DNA from: JBBSEZ01 sp038239195
GTDB taxonomy: Bacteria > Planctomycetota > Planctomycetia > Gemmatales > Gemmataceae
NCBI GenBank assembly: GCA_038239195.1
Contig: JBBSEZ010000122.1
Span: 1-23,134 of the forward strand
Direction of reading: 5' to 3'
Length of the DNA: 23,134 bases
Part shown: positions 13,267 to 22,060 of the stretch, piece after piece
How positions within the stretch are numbered: position 1 is the first letter of the stretch
How the letters are laid out: each line of letters starts with the position of its first letter
Translations under genes and position numbers: made by a program
Notes under the pieces: model-generated
What the model was told of the DNA's origin: nothing
The model's input: only the letters and a program-made list of their open reading frames with translations
Database searches by the model: none

Positions 13267-14919
13267 TCACTTCCGGGCCCGGCGGGCCTTCTCGAAGCGG
13301 ATCAGGCGCGTGACGCACTCCTTCAGGGCGGGGTCGCAATTCTTGCCCTTCGCCGCCGCCCGGATCGCCCGGACGAGCTCGGGCTCGTTTAGCCCCTGCC
13401 GGCGGAGGGCGTTGCACACCTCGACCCGTACCACCTCACCGTGCTTGCTCAGGACGACGTGAATGGCCCGCGCGCCCCTCCGGGCCCCCAGATGGCTCGC
13501 GCCAGCGCCCTCGGGCTTGCCCGTCTCCTTCTCGCTGCCGTCTCGGGCGCAGAGGGCTTTGAGGGCGAAGGCCTTCGCGTCTTTCGCCGAGGAAGGCACC
13601 GTCTCGACGAACACTTCGAGGTTGTAGGCGCGGGCGAGCAGGTTGATGGCGTGGGTGGACTCGCGCAGGCCGCGAACGCTGAGGCAGGCCCCCTCGTCCT
13701 CGATGCCGTAGCGGCGCGGGCCCGCCGGGCCGATCTTGGCGAGCGCGCTCCGGGCGAGGTAGCGCTCCGGCGCGGACGAGGCGTTGTTCAGGCAGGTCGT
13801 CAGGGTCGGGACCGCGTCGCGTGCGGCCGGGCCCAACTCGCCCAGGGCGCGAACGAGCCCCGCCCGCTCCTGCGTGGTGCGGGCGTTGGCCAGGGCCCGC
13901 GCCAGGACCGGGACGATTTTCTCGCGCGCCTCGCCGGAAGGCATCTGCCGGATCTGATCGCCCAGCACCAGCGCCGACGTCGGGACCGCCTCGGCGTGGG
14001 CTGTCCGGCTCTTCCGCCCGCCCGCCTGGGTCGTGCGTCGGGGCTCGCCCCGAGGGCCCAAATCCCGGTAGTCTGGATGCTGCGCGACAGCAAAGCTCGG
14101 GCCCGGGGCCGGCGGCGCGACCTTGTCCATCGTCGGCTCGGCGGGCAAAATGGCACTGGTCGCCACGTAGCTGCCCACGCCCGGCGGGGCCACGAGCTCG
14201 CTGGTGGCGTTGAGGGCGAGCTGATAGACCGCCGCCCGGTTGCGCAGGGCCCGCTGCGTGACGGCGTGGTCGGGCCCCAGGTTCTTCTCGGACAGCACGT
14301 GGGCCTTGGTCAGGTCGGCGTCCGCCCGAACGAGCTCCAGTTTCCCTTCCCCGACGGTGGAGAGCGCTTCGTCGCGCGTGGAGGCGGTGCCGGGCCCGGG
14401 CACGAAGGCCAGATCGTTTCCTGGCTCGTCCTCCGCGGGGGAACGGAGCACCTCGGGCCGGGGCACCAGCAGGCCGAACGCCAGCAGCAGGCACGCCGCC
14501 ACCACCAGCGCCGAGCGCTGCCGGGCCGCCGCCCAGAAGGTCGCTCGCTGCTCGCGAGAACGCCCCAGAAAGCGCGTCGGGCTCTGCCTGGGGAAAGGCG
14601 AGGCGGCCGGGCGCGCCTTCTTCTCCGTCTTCCAGGGAGCGCTCGGGAACGGCAGGAGAACAGGGCTTGGGGGGGAGGCGACCGGCTCGAAATCGCGCAG
14701 CACGTCGCGGACGAGGTCGGTCAGCTTGCGCAGTTCGGGCAATTCTTCGAGGGCGTGCTCCACCTGCTGGCGCTCGACGCCCTCGACCTCACCGGCGAGG
14801 TAACGGCCGAGGGTGGTGTTATCGACGTCGCCCCAGGCGCGCTGCTGGGCCTCGCGGCAGGCACGCAATTCGGCTGCCACCCGTTGCCACTGACCACCGG
14901 CGCTGGTGTCGCTGTTCAT
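13267..14919 (-). CDS. Membrane-anchored anti-sigma-like protein with HEAT-like and C-terminal domains
   Basis: The protein is 550 residues from the ATG at 14919. Residues 1-75 (WQRVAAELRACREAQQRAWGDVDNTTLGRYLAGEVEGVERQQVEHALEELPELRKL) resemble the anti-sigma/zf-HC2-like N-terminal module of planctomycetes, but the zinc ligands of that family are not present. A transmembrane helix (137-152, LVVAACLLLAFGLLV) follows. Residues ~325-400 form HEAT-like helical pairs (IVPVLARALANAR..., LGELGPAARDAVPTL). The rest (~405-550) reads as an alpha/beta domain with IHVVLSKHGEVVRVEV, which I tentatively compare to TPM-type domains. No sigma factor is adjacent. The GTG at 14970 is an alternative start, with AAAGGAG 13 nt upstream inside a hairpin. 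Confidence 0.75.
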   Translation of the reverse strand: MNSDTSAGGQWQRVAAELRACREAQQRAWGDVDNTTLGRYLAGEVEGVERQQVEHALEELPELRKLTDLVRDVLRDFEPVASPPSPVLLPFPSAPWKTEKKARPAASPFPRQSPTRFLGRSREQRATFWAAARQRSALVVAACLLLAFGLLVPRPEVLRSPAEDEPGNDLAFVPGPGTASTRDEALSTVGEGKLELVRADADLTKAHVLSEKNLGPDHAVTQRALRNRAAVYQLALNATSELVAPPGVGSYVATSAILPAEPTMDKVAPPAPGPSFAVAQHPDYRDLGPRGEPRRTTQAGGRKSRTAHAEAVPTSALVLGDQIRQMPSGEAREKIVPVLARALANARTTQERAGLVRALGELGPAARDAVPTLTTCLNNASSAPERYLARSALAKIGPAGPRRYGIEDEGACLSVRGLRESTHAINLLARAYNLEVFVETVPSSAKDAKAFALKALCARDGSEKETGKPEGAGASHLGARRGARAIHVVLSKHGEVVRVEVCNALRRQGLNEPELVRAIRAAAKGKNCDPALKECVTRLIRFEKARRARK

Positions 14920-14952
14920 GCTCGCGCTCGTCGGTTTGAAGGCTGTCGCATG

Positions 14953-14993
14953 CCGAAAAGAGCCGGTCACTCTCTACAGACGGCTCCTTTCGG
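14953..14993 (-). promoter_or_regulatory. Stem-loop in the leader of the anti-sigma-like gene
   Basis: On the minus strand, a 13-bp stem (arms 14981-14993 and 14953-14965) with one G-U pair encloses a 15-nt loop. The GTG at 14970 lies in the loop, and AAAGGAG is within the 5' arm. If this RNA folds, it would hide the ribosome binding site of the alternative start and lie just upstream of the ATG at 14919. It is therefore a candidate translational control element. Confidence 0.5.
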
Positions 14994-15111
14994 GCGACGT
15001 GCAACAAATAATGAGCCGGGCGCGAATTTTCTCGGACGTCGCGGTGGCGGCCCACCCATTCAGCCGCCCCGCTTGCGAGGCGCGGCGCGTCGCGCGCTTC
15101 CGAGCGCCTCA

Positions 15112-17862
15112 TCACAGGTCGCGCTTCCGCGTCTGCTCGCGCGCCTTGCGCAGCGCCTCCACCACCCCCTCGCGCGAGCGCGCCACCGGGGCCGGCGCTA
15201 ACTCCACTATCTCCGCCGCCGGCGCCGCCTTCGGCCTGGCGCGGGCCCTCGTTTCGCCCGGCTCGCGCTCCTTCTCCAACTTCGCCGGCCTCGCAAGGTT
15301 CGCGGCCAGCAGCCCCGTTCGGCGTTCCAGCACCTCCAGCAGCAGCACGAGCAGCGCCGCCCCCAGCAGCCAGGGGGCGATCGGCACCAGGCGCGGCCGG
15401 CGCGGCAGTTCCTTCCAGATGCTCGGCAGTTCGAGCCGTTCCTTGCCGCCCGTCGCCCGCGCCAGCCGCTCCAGCGTCAACTGCCCGCGCTCGCCCTGCG
15501 CCGGGCGAAATTCGGGAGAGTACGGCAGACACACCGGCGGCAGCGCCACCGGCCCGTGGCCCGGAACGTCCACCGTCGTCAGGGACGTTTCTTTGCTTTG
15601 CAGCGGCACCTCCACAGTCAGTTCGTCGGCCCCGCTCCAGCGCAGCGCCGACCGCGCCAGTCGCGGGGCCTCTCCCGGCAGGGCCCGCAGCGTCGTCGTC
15701 TTCGGCAGCTCGCCGAACGGCTCGCGCCGGCGGTCCGGCGCCAGGTGCAGGCGCACCACGTTCACCCCCTCGCGCGTCTCCTGCGTCAACACCATGTTGT
15801 CCGGCAGCGCGTCGCCCTTCCCCGCCGCCCAGCGCCCCAGGCTCGTGTAGTATTCGCCCACCCGGTCCCAGCGCGCCATCGCCCCCGCATACTTCCCGTC
15901 CGCCTCCCCCGTGTAGCAGACCACGCGCCCCAGCCCCGTCCGCCACGACGCCGTCACCGGCGCCTTGTACGTGTCCGTCGTCACCGTCGCCAGCGTCGCC
16001 TCCGGCTTTAGATAGGTCAGGTTGTACCCGCCCACCGAGAGGCCCACGGGGCTTTTCCACGCCTCGCCCGTCAAGAGGGTCAGCCCCGGCGTCGTCCGCA
16101 CCACCGTCTTCTCGTCGATGAAGGTGTTGCGCGCCACCACGAACGTGTCCTGCGCGAAGAGTCGCGGGAGGTCTTCCGGCTTGTCGCTGAAGAACGCCCG
16201 CCCGCCGCCCCGGCGGGCGACGTCGCGCAGCAGGTCGGCGTCCACGTCGGTCGGCTTGCCCAGGCCGATCGCGCTCACCGTGATGCCGGCGCGCCGGCAC
16301 TCCGCGAGCACGTCCTGGTAGAGGTGAGGCCGCTCGGCGTCGCTGGCGTCGGCGAACAGGATGATGTGCTTCGTCCCCGACTTCGCCTTCCGCACCATCG
16401 CCAGCGACGCCACCAGCGCCTCGTAGACGTAGATCCCCCCGCCCATCGACTCGATGCGCAGAATGTCCCGGCGCACGCGGTCCTTGTCCTTCACCAGGGC
16501 CAGGTCGGCGATCGCATGCGCCTCGGTGTCCACCGCCAGACAGCCGAACTCGTCCATCGGCCCCATCAGGTCGAGCACCGCCGCGGCGCCCAGGTTGGCC
16601 AGGTCCATCTTGCGCTTGCCCCCACCCACTGCGGCCGCCATGCTCCCCGAGCGGTCGAGCGCCACCACGATCGCCATCGCCAGCTTGCGATGCTCGTTAC
16701 GCAGTTCCATCGACACAGGCAGGAGTGGGTCGAGGGCCGACTTGTAGTAGCCGCCCGGCCCATAGGAGTGCTGCCCGCCCGTCATCCACAGTCCCCCGCC
16801 GCCGTCTTTCAGCCACGCCGCCAGCGTGTCCAGCCCGGCCGCGCCGATCTTGTCGGCCGGGACGTTCTCCAGCACCACCGCCGAACAGCGCGAGAGCTCC
16901 TCCAGCGTCCACCCCACCGCCTCCGGCCGCACCACCTTGACCGCCAGCCCGCCGCGCCCCAGCAGGCGCGCCAGCCCCGAGCTCTTCGCGTTGGTGACGT
17001 GAAGGATCGGCTTTGGGCCCTTCACGCCGACCAGCACGCGCGCCCGGTTGTTCTCCGGCACGGGGTCGGGCGCCGAGCCGATCACGCGCAGTTTGTACTC
17101 CTGATTGCCCGCCTCGATGGCCCGGTCGCGGAAGGTGAGCCGTTGCAGCCCTGCCTTCATGTCGCGCTCGCCGACGGAGAGTTGCCGCTCCCCGCGGCGC
17201 AGCTCGAACGTCACTTTCTGATCGCGCGGCACGTGGGCCCAGGCCGTCAGGAAGAACGACTCCCCTTGCCCCACCGAGGCGGGAGCGTCGATGCGCGCGA
17301 TGGCGAGGTCGTCTTCTCCCTCGCGCTGGAGCGAGCGGGAGTCGATGGCCACGCCGCGCCCCGCCGCCCCCGGTAGCACGAAGGCGGGGTCGCGCCCCGT
17401 CCAGCGGCCGTCAGACACGAGCAGCACGCGGCCCGGCGAGCCCTGCGGGACCAGCGCCAGGGCTGTCTCCAGCGCCTCGCCCACGTTGGAAGCGCTGTCG
17501 CCGACCTTGTTGACGAAGCCGGGGAACGGGCCGACCTGCTTCGCCTGCTCCACGGCGACGCGCTCCCCGAACGCGACCACGACGAGGCGATCTTCGGGGC
17601 TCTTTTCCGACTGAATGAGGTCGATCATCTCCCTGGCGCGAGCGTCGGAGCCGGTCGGCATCGACAGGCTGCGATCGACGACGACGACCACGGTGCCGGC
17701 CCGGCTCGGCAGGCGCAGCGCCAGTCCGCACAGGCCCAGCATGACGAGCGTCAGCCCCAGCACGCGCAGGGCCAGCAGAGTGCGGTTGGGCATCCGCCAG
17801 AACCACAGCGATAGCCCCAGAGGCACCAGGAGGAACAGCCAGATCGGGTAGAGCAGCGTCAC
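15112..17862 (-). CDS. Bat-type VWA membrane protein with GATase1-like domain
   Basis: The 916-residue protein has two N-terminal transmembrane helices (~5-20 and ~28-48) and two von Willebrand A domains. The first MIDAS is DRSLS (63-67). A glutamine-amidotransferase-like segment (~283-385) contains VTNAKSSGLARLL and GGLWMTGGQHSYGPGGY. The second MIDAS is DRSGS (403-407), followed by LLRIESMGGGIYVYEAL and the HIILFADASDAE strand. A C-terminal helix is at about 835-855. This is a known class of envelope proteins, often beside MoxR and DUF58 genes, thought to mediate metal-dependent protein interactions. It starts at GTG 17862, which overlaps the upstream TGA as GTGA and has GGAGG upstream, so translation is coupled to the preceding gene. 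The longer upstream frame is antisense-free overlap and not used. Confidence 0.9.
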   Translation of the reverse strand: MTLLYPIWLFLLVPLGLSLWFWRMPNRTLLALRVLGLTLVMLGLCGLALRLPSRAGTVVVVVDRSLSMPTGSDARAREMIDLIQSEKSPEDRLVVVAFGERVAVEQAKQVGPFPGFVNKVGDSASNVGEALETALALVPQGSPGRVLLVSDGRWTGRDPAFVLPGAAGRGVAIDSRSLQREGEDDLAIARIDAPASVGQGESFFLTAWAHVPRDQKVTFELRRGERQLSVGERDMKAGLQRLTFRDRAIEAGNQEYKLRVIGSAPDPVPENNRARVLVGVKGPKPILHVTNAKSSGLARLLGRGGLAVKVVRPEAVGWTLEELSRCSAVVLENVPADKIGAAGLDTLAAWLKDGGGGLWMTGGQHSYGPGGYYKSALDPLLPVSMELRNEHRKLAMAIVVALDRSGSMAAAVGGGKRKMDLANLGAAAVLDLMGPMDEFGCLAVDTEAHAIADLALVKDKDRVRRDILRIESMGGGIYVYEALVASLAMVRKAKSGTKHIILFADASDAERPHLYQDVLAECRRAGITVSAIGLGKPTDVDADLLRDVARRGGGRAFFSDKPEDLPRLFAQDTFVVARNTFIDEKTVVRTTPGLTLLTGEAWKSPVGLSVGGYNLTYLKPEATLATVTTDTYKAPVTASWRTGLGRVVCYTGEADGKYAGAMARWDRVGEYYTSLGRWAAGKGDALPDNMVLTQETREGVNVVRLHLAPDRRREPFGELPKTTTLRALPGEAPRLARSALRWSGADELTVEVPLQSKETSLTTVDVPGHGPVALPPVCLPYSPEFRPAQGERGQLTLERLARATGGKERLELPSIWKELPRRPRLVPIAPWLLGAALLVLLLEVLERRTGLLAANLARPAKLEKEREPGETRARARPKAAPAAEIVELAPAPVARSREGVVEALRKAREQTRKRDL

Positions 17863-19613
17863 GGCCTCGCCCTCCGCTCGCGCGCCACGAGATAAAGGTG
17901 AAGCGCCAGCACCGCCAGCGCCACCAGGAGCAGCGCCCAGGCGACGGGGCGATACTCCAGCCGCCGCGTGGTGTCGTCGAGCCAGTCGCCCCAGCGGCCA
18001 GAGATGCAGTTGCGCAGGTCCGACTCTTCCCGGCGCAGGGCGTTGCACGCGAACGACCACGTCTCGTCGCCAGCCTTGACTTCGTGCTTGCCCACCTCCT
18101 CGGCCCTCAGCCGCACCTGCTTGCCGTGGACCGGCAGCGACTTCACCTCTCCCGAAGGGGTGACGAGCTGTACCCTCTCCTGCGGCGAGGGCAGAGAGAG
18201 AAGAAGCGTTTCGCCCAGCCGCACGCTGGAGCGGTCGAGGCTGGGCAGGTCGCGGGCGCGCCAGTCGAGCACGTTCCAGATCAGGATGGGCCAGTCGGTC
18301 GTGTGTTGCAAGTTGGAAAGGTCGGGCCGCAAGCGCCAGCGCAACTCGTGCCGCCCGTCGCTGCCGGCGACGTCGCTGAGGAGCACCACGTTCCCGGCCA
18401 TCACGAGCGGCGCTCCTTCCACGGGGCCCTCCTTGCCGGCGCCCCAGATGGCGCCGCGCAGGGACACGCCATCGGTGAGCGGGTGCGACCGATCGAGCAC
18501 GAACGGCCCGGTGTAGGCCTCTGCCTGCTTGTCGGCGTGAAAGCGCACCACCCAGGCGCTGTCCGGCACGTCCTCCTCTTCGCGATCGGTGAAGACGAGC
18601 TCTGGCGGCCCGCCCGGGGCGGCCCGTCGAGAAGATCGGACCGCCCGTTCCAGCACCTCGCGCAGTCCCTTGTTGGTGACGCGCACGTCCACCGCCACCG
18701 GGTTGCGCAGGGCGGGGAGCAGGGACACCTCGTTGTCGAGGGGCAAGTCATCGTCGTCGAGACGCGCGCGCAGGGCGGGGGCGCCCGGCTTCAACTGTAG
18801 GATGATTCGGCGCGTTTCGCCGGCGTCGAGCGTCAACGTCGAGCGCCCGGCCAGCTCGGGCGGCTCGATGGTGAGGGCGGTCGTCCGGGGCTCGCGGGAG
18901 AGGTTGGCGACCTCCAGAAAGACGCGGTCGCCCGCGTCGCTGGCGGTGCGAGCGGCGGCGACAAAGGCGAGGTTGGAGCGCGGGCTGCCGAACGCCCACC
19001 ACGCCAGCCGGCCGTGCTCGGGCACGGTGCCTTCGGGCGGGGCGCGGTCGGTGACGACGAGCAACAGCGCCAGGTCGCCTCCGAGCTCCGCGGCTAGCGA
19101 CAGGGCGTCGTCGAGCGCGGAGCTCGGCGCGCGGCAGCGCCAGCCATCGAGCGCGTCGAGCGCCTCGGCCGTCGTCCGGGAAGCGTCGCCGAGCACCTGG
19201 GGCCGTTCGCCGGCGAGGACGAAGCGGATGGACGAGGGAGGGCGCTTGCGCAGTTCGTCGCGGAGGGCGGCGAGGGCGTGCCGGCGCGGCGAATCGTCCC
19301 CGCCTGCGGTCATCGAGAACGAGTCGTCGAGGACGACGACAAGGGGGCGAGCGGAGGCGCGGAGGTGGAACTGCGGATCGACGGCGGCGAGGACGAGGAG
19401 CAGGAGGGCGAGCGCTTCGAGGAAGAAGAGGAGCGGTGCGTGCAGGGGGCGGAGGCGCGTTCCACCCTGGCGCGCCTCGCGGACCTGGAGCCAGAGCATC
19501 AGGCTGGAGACGGGTTGGCGGCGGAAGCGATTGCGCAGGAGGTAGATGGCCACCAGCGCGGGCAGGGCCGCGAGGCCGATCAGCGCCAGGGGGTGGGTGA
19601 GGAGGGGGAGCAT
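17859..19613 (-). CDS. BatA-domain VWA membrane protein
   Basis: The 584-residue protein starts with the BatA N-terminal pair of helices (LALIGLAALPALVAIYLL, 9-26, then a second at about 60-78), matching the aerotolerance-regulator N-terminal family. A short VWA domain (~90-215) carries the MIDAS D-x-S-x-S at 96-100 (DDSFS). The body continues with beta-rich extracytoplasmic domains. A C-terminal helix (about 555-577) reads YRPVAWALLLVALAVLALHLYLV. In related loci such proteins act with a MoxR ATPase and DUF58 protein; neither is found here within the window. It overlaps the next gene by 4 nt (GTGA), indicating one operon. The ATG at 19613 has no clear ribosome binding site. Confidence 0.9.
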   Translation of the reverse strand: MLPLLTHPLALIGLAALPALVAIYLLRNRFRRQPVSSLMLWLQVREARQGGTRLRPLHAPLLFFLEALALLLLVLAAVDPQFHLRASARPLVVVLDDSFSMTAGGDDSPRRHALAALRDELRKRPPSSIRFVLAGERPQVLGDASRTTAEALDALDGWRCRAPSSALDDALSLAAELGGDLALLLVVTDRAPPEGTVPEHGRLAWWAFGSPRSNLAFVAAARTASDAGDRVFLEVANLSREPRTTALTIEPPELAGRSTLTLDAGETRRIILQLKPGAPALRARLDDDDLPLDNEVSLLPALRNPVAVDVRVTNKGLREVLERAVRSSRRAAPGGPPELVFTDREEEDVPDSAWVVRFHADKQAEAYTGPFVLDRSHPLTDGVSLRGAIWGAGKEGPVEGAPLVMAGNVVLLSDVAGSDGRHELRWRLRPDLSNLQHTTDWPILIWNVLDWRARDLPSLDRSSVRLGETLLLSLPSPQERVQLVTPSGEVKSLPVHGKQVRLRAEEVGKHEVKAGDETWSFACNALRREESDLRNCISGRWGDWLDDTTRRLEYRPVAWALLLVALAVLALHLYLVARERRARP

Positions 19614-19979
19614 GGTTGGGGGCTCGTTGGGCGTTGGGTCGGGCGAGCGGCCTGAGTTGGGCAGTCAGGCGGTCGTCTCTCCGCAATTTGTTAACCCCTT
19701 GTGGGTGGCAGAATAAAGCCCCGGGTGGGGCCCTCTTCCCACTTCAGCTCACCCGACGATCGCGGGCGGGGCCCAATGCCGAAAACGGAAGGAAGCAGGC
19801 GCTTCCTGCTCGAGGGATTTTCTGGGCCCGGCCTTGTTTCGGCAAGCCTACCGGGCCGTAAACAAGGGACGCAAACGCCGCTGGGCGTTGCAGCCGGTCC
19901 TCTACGCCCTCCTCTGTCCCCACGACGTGCGCCCGCCGAGCGCAGGCTTTCGATTCGGGCTCGTGAGGTGTGCCCTCTC
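19614..19979. other. Gene-free region between ftsH and the Bat-type operon, dense in inverted repeats
   Basis: No credible protein is encoded in these 366 bases. On the minus strand it is the 3' region of ftsH and the 5' region of the BatA-type gene. Moving left to right, it contains a short AT-rich patch (TTTGTTAACC, about 19687-19696), a GGGCCC-rich segment (19722-19774), a 7-bp hairpin at 19790-19807, a pseudoknot-type pair of stems at 19825-19867, and a hairpin at 19871-19891. No convincing promoter for the BatA-type gene could be fixed. Confidence 0.6.
19790..19891. ncRNA. Candidate structured RNA element (strand unknown)
   Basis: Three consecutive structures occur. A 7-bp hairpin (AGGAAGC at 19790-19796 with GCTTCCT at 19801-19807). 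A pseudoknot-type arrangement: GGCCCGG (19825-19831) with CCGGGCC (19851-19857), interleaved with CCTTGTTT (19832-19839) and AAACAAGG (19860-19867). A hairpin with one bulge (19871-19879 with 19884-19891). Such dense pairing is unusual for gap DNA. It could be a leader, a terminator-like 3' region of ftsH or a small RNA. Expression and strand are not shown. Confidence 0.35.
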
Positions 19980-21908
19980 CTAAATCGGCCCCTCGCTCAG
20001 CGCCGGCACCAGCCCCGGCGCCCGGCTGTAGTGCTCCAGCATCTCCCGCAGGTCGCGCCCGTCCAGGACCTCCTTCTCCATCAACCGCTGCGCGATCGCC
20101 TCCAGCGCCGGCCGCCGCGCCAGCAAGACCTCGCGCACCGCCCCCGTCGCCTCGTCCAATATCTTGTGGACCTCGACGTCGATCTCGCGCGCCGTCTGCT
20201 CGCTGTACGAGCGCTCGCCGTCCAGGCCGCCCCCCAGGAACCCCGGCCCGCTGCGCTCCTGGTAGCAGACGCGCCCCAGCCGGCTCATGCCGAACACCTT
20301 GACCATGTTGCGCGCGATGCTGCTCGCCTGCTCCAGGTCGCTCGTCGCGCCGTTGCTGATCTCGCGGAAGATCAACTCCTCCGCGACCGTCCCGCCCAGC
20401 GCCACCTTGATCTTGCTCTCCAGCTCCGACTGCGTCACCAGGTAGCGGTCCTCGTCGGGCCGGCTCAGCACGTAGCCCAGCGCCCCCACGCCGCGCGGGA
20501 TGATCGAGATCTTGTGAACGGGGTGCGTGTTGGGCAGCGAGCACGACACCAGCGCGTGCCCCGCCTCGTGGTAGGCCACGCGCTGCTTCTCGTCGGGGGT
20601 CATGATCCGGCTCTTGCGCTCCAGGCCCACCGCGATGCGCTCGATGGCCTCCTCGAACTCGGCCATGCCGACGCGCTCCTTGCCGGCCCGCGCCGCCATC
20701 AGCGCCGCCTCGTTCACCAGGTTCGCCAGGTCGGCGCCCACCGTGCCCGGCGTCAGGCTGGCCACGCGGCGCAGGTCCACGTCGGGCCCCAGCTTCACGT
20801 TGCGCACGTGGACCTTGAGGATCGCCTCGCGCCCCGTGATGTCGGGCCGATCGACCACGATGGTGCGGTCGAATCGGCCGGGGCGCAGCAGGGCGGGGTC
20901 GAGCGTCTCGGGGCGGTTGGTCGCGGCCATGATGATGACGCCGCGGTTGGAGTCGAAGCCATCCATCTCGACGAGCAACTGGTTGAGCGTCTGCTCGCGC
21001 TCGTCGTGCCCGCCGAGCGTCGAGCCGGAGCGCGTCTTGCCCAGGGCGTCGAGCTCGTCGATGAAGATGATGCACGGCGCCTTGGCCTCGGCCTGCCCGA
21101 ACAGGTCGCGAACTCGCGAGGCGCCGACCCCGACGAACATCTCGACAAACTCCGAGCCGGACAGGCTGAAGAACGGCGCCTCCGCCTCGCCGGCGACGGC
21201 CTTGGCGAGCAGCGTCTTGCCGGTCCCGGGCGGGCCGACCAGCAGCACGCCCTTGGGGATGCGCCCGCCCAGCGCCTGATACTTCTCGGGCGTCTTGAGG
21301 AAATCGACCACCTCGCGCAACTCCGCCAGCGCCTCGTCGATGCCGGCGACGTCCTGGAAGCTCACTTCGAGGTCTTTTTGCGCGTAGAGCTTGGCCCGGC
21401 TGCGCCCGAAGGTGAGCGGCGAGCCGCCCCCCGAGACCCAGCGCATGGCCAGCACCAGCCCGACGGCGAGCAGGGCGAACATGAGCAGCGTCAGCAGGCT
21501 GCTGCCGATCGTGCGCAGGGCGGAGTCTTCCTCGGCCCCCTGGTAGGAAGGGCCAACCGCCTCGCGCAACAGCCCGTAGATCGCCTGGTCGCGCTCGAAG
21601 CCGGTGCGCAGGGTGCGAAAGGGAACGGTCTGCGTGTGCGTGCCGTTCTCGCCGCCGTCGGAGACGAGGTCGGTGGTGAGCACCTCGCCGCGCACGTCGG
21701 CCTGTGTCATCTGCACCTTTTGCAGACTGATGTGACCGTCGTGGCGCGTGACGCCGAGCACCTGCACCAGCTCGCCGTACTTCAGGGCGGTCTGCGCGGG
21801 GGAGCGCCCGAAGTGCCAGTAGACGAGCACCAGGCTGGCGCCCAGGAACAAGCCAACGACCAGCACGCCGAGCCAGGCCCGGCCGCGCTCCTTGCCTCGC
21901 TTCTGCAC
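19980..21908 (-). CDS. ftsH: ATP-dependent zinc metalloprotease FtsH
   Basis: The 642-residue protein is a complete membrane AAA protease that degrades misfolded and short-lived membrane and cytoplasmic proteins. It has two N-terminal helices (about 12-30 and 136-155) flanking a ~100-residue periplasmic domain. The AAA module has Walker A GPPGTGKT (225-232), the FVG pore motif (258-260), Walker B IFIDE (281-285) and the SRH region ATNRPETLDPALLRPGRFDR. The zinc motif is HEAGH (447-451). The start is GTG 21908, with GGGGAG upstream at 6 nt; an ATG at 21913 is in another frame. It is divergent from the secreted repeat protein. No operon partner is adjacent. Confidence 0.97.
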   Translation of the reverse strand: MQKRGKERGRAWLGVLVVGLFLGASLVLVYWHFGRSPAQTALKYGELVQVLGVTRHDGHISLQKVQMTQADVRGEVLTTDLVSDGGENGTHTQTVPFRTLRTGFERDQAIYGLLREAVGPSYQGAEEDSALRTIGSSLLTLLMFALLAVGLVLAMRWVSGGGSPLTFGRSRAKLYAQKDLEVSFQDVAGIDEALAELREVVDFLKTPEKYQALGGRIPKGVLLVGPPGTGKTLLAKAVAGEAEAPFFSLSGSEFVEMFVGVGASRVRDLFGQAEAKAPCIIFIDELDALGKTRSGSTLGGHDEREQTLNQLLVEMDGFDSNRGVIIMAATNRPETLDPALLRPGRFDRTIVVDRPDITGREAILKVHVRNVKLGPDVDLRRVASLTPGTVGADLANLVNEAALMAARAGKERVGMAEFEEAIERIAVGLERKSRIMTPDEKQRVAYHEAGHALVSCSLPNTHPVHKISIIPRGVGALGYVLSRPDEDRYLVTQSELESKIKVALGGTVAEELIFREISNGATSDLEQASSIARNMVKVFGMSRLGRVCYQERSGPGFLGGGLDGERSYSEQTAREIDVEVHKILDEATGAVREVLLARRPALEAIAQRLMEKEVLDGRDLREMLEHYSRAPGLVPALSEGPI

Positions 21909-21941
21909 CGCATGCTCCCCTGACCGATGGGCGATGACCTC

Positions 21942-21970
21942 ACTTTAGCGCGGTTGGCGGGCGGCGCCAA
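21942..21970 (-). promoter_or_regulatory. Candidate sigma-70-type promoter for ftsH
   Basis: On the minus strand, TTGGCG (21965-21970) and TAAAGT (21942-21947) are separated by exactly 17 bp; each matches the consensus at 4 of 6 positions. The start codon is at 21908, giving a short leader of about 25-30 nt. Direction and spacing fit ftsH transcription. Sequence alone cannot confirm it. Confidence 0.4.
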
Positions 21971-22060
21971 TGGGGGAGCGGGCGCCCGGCCAGGGCTCCT
22001 CTCGGAAGGAAAAGCGCGCCTCGGCTGATTTTTCTTTCGTTTCGTGTCCTCGCGCGCCTC

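Noticed and set aside
12054..13313. A long plus-strand frame across the exonuclease and membrane-protein genes
   Set aside because: It is in another phase from the membrane-protein gene and antisense to the exonuclease, with no recognisable domain.
19786..19798. CGGAAGGAAGCAG, identical to 13 nt of the SRP RNA core
   Set aside because: The paired 5' strand (CAGG-type) that forms helix 8 is missing, and neither the 3' part nor a long enclosing helix follows, so it is not an SRP RNA gene.
19701..21923. A 740-residue plus-strand open frame opposite ftsH
   Set aside because: It runs antisense to a textbook FtsH with all motifs, and its product is arginine/leucine/glutamine-rich text with no domains, as expected of high-GC antisense frames.
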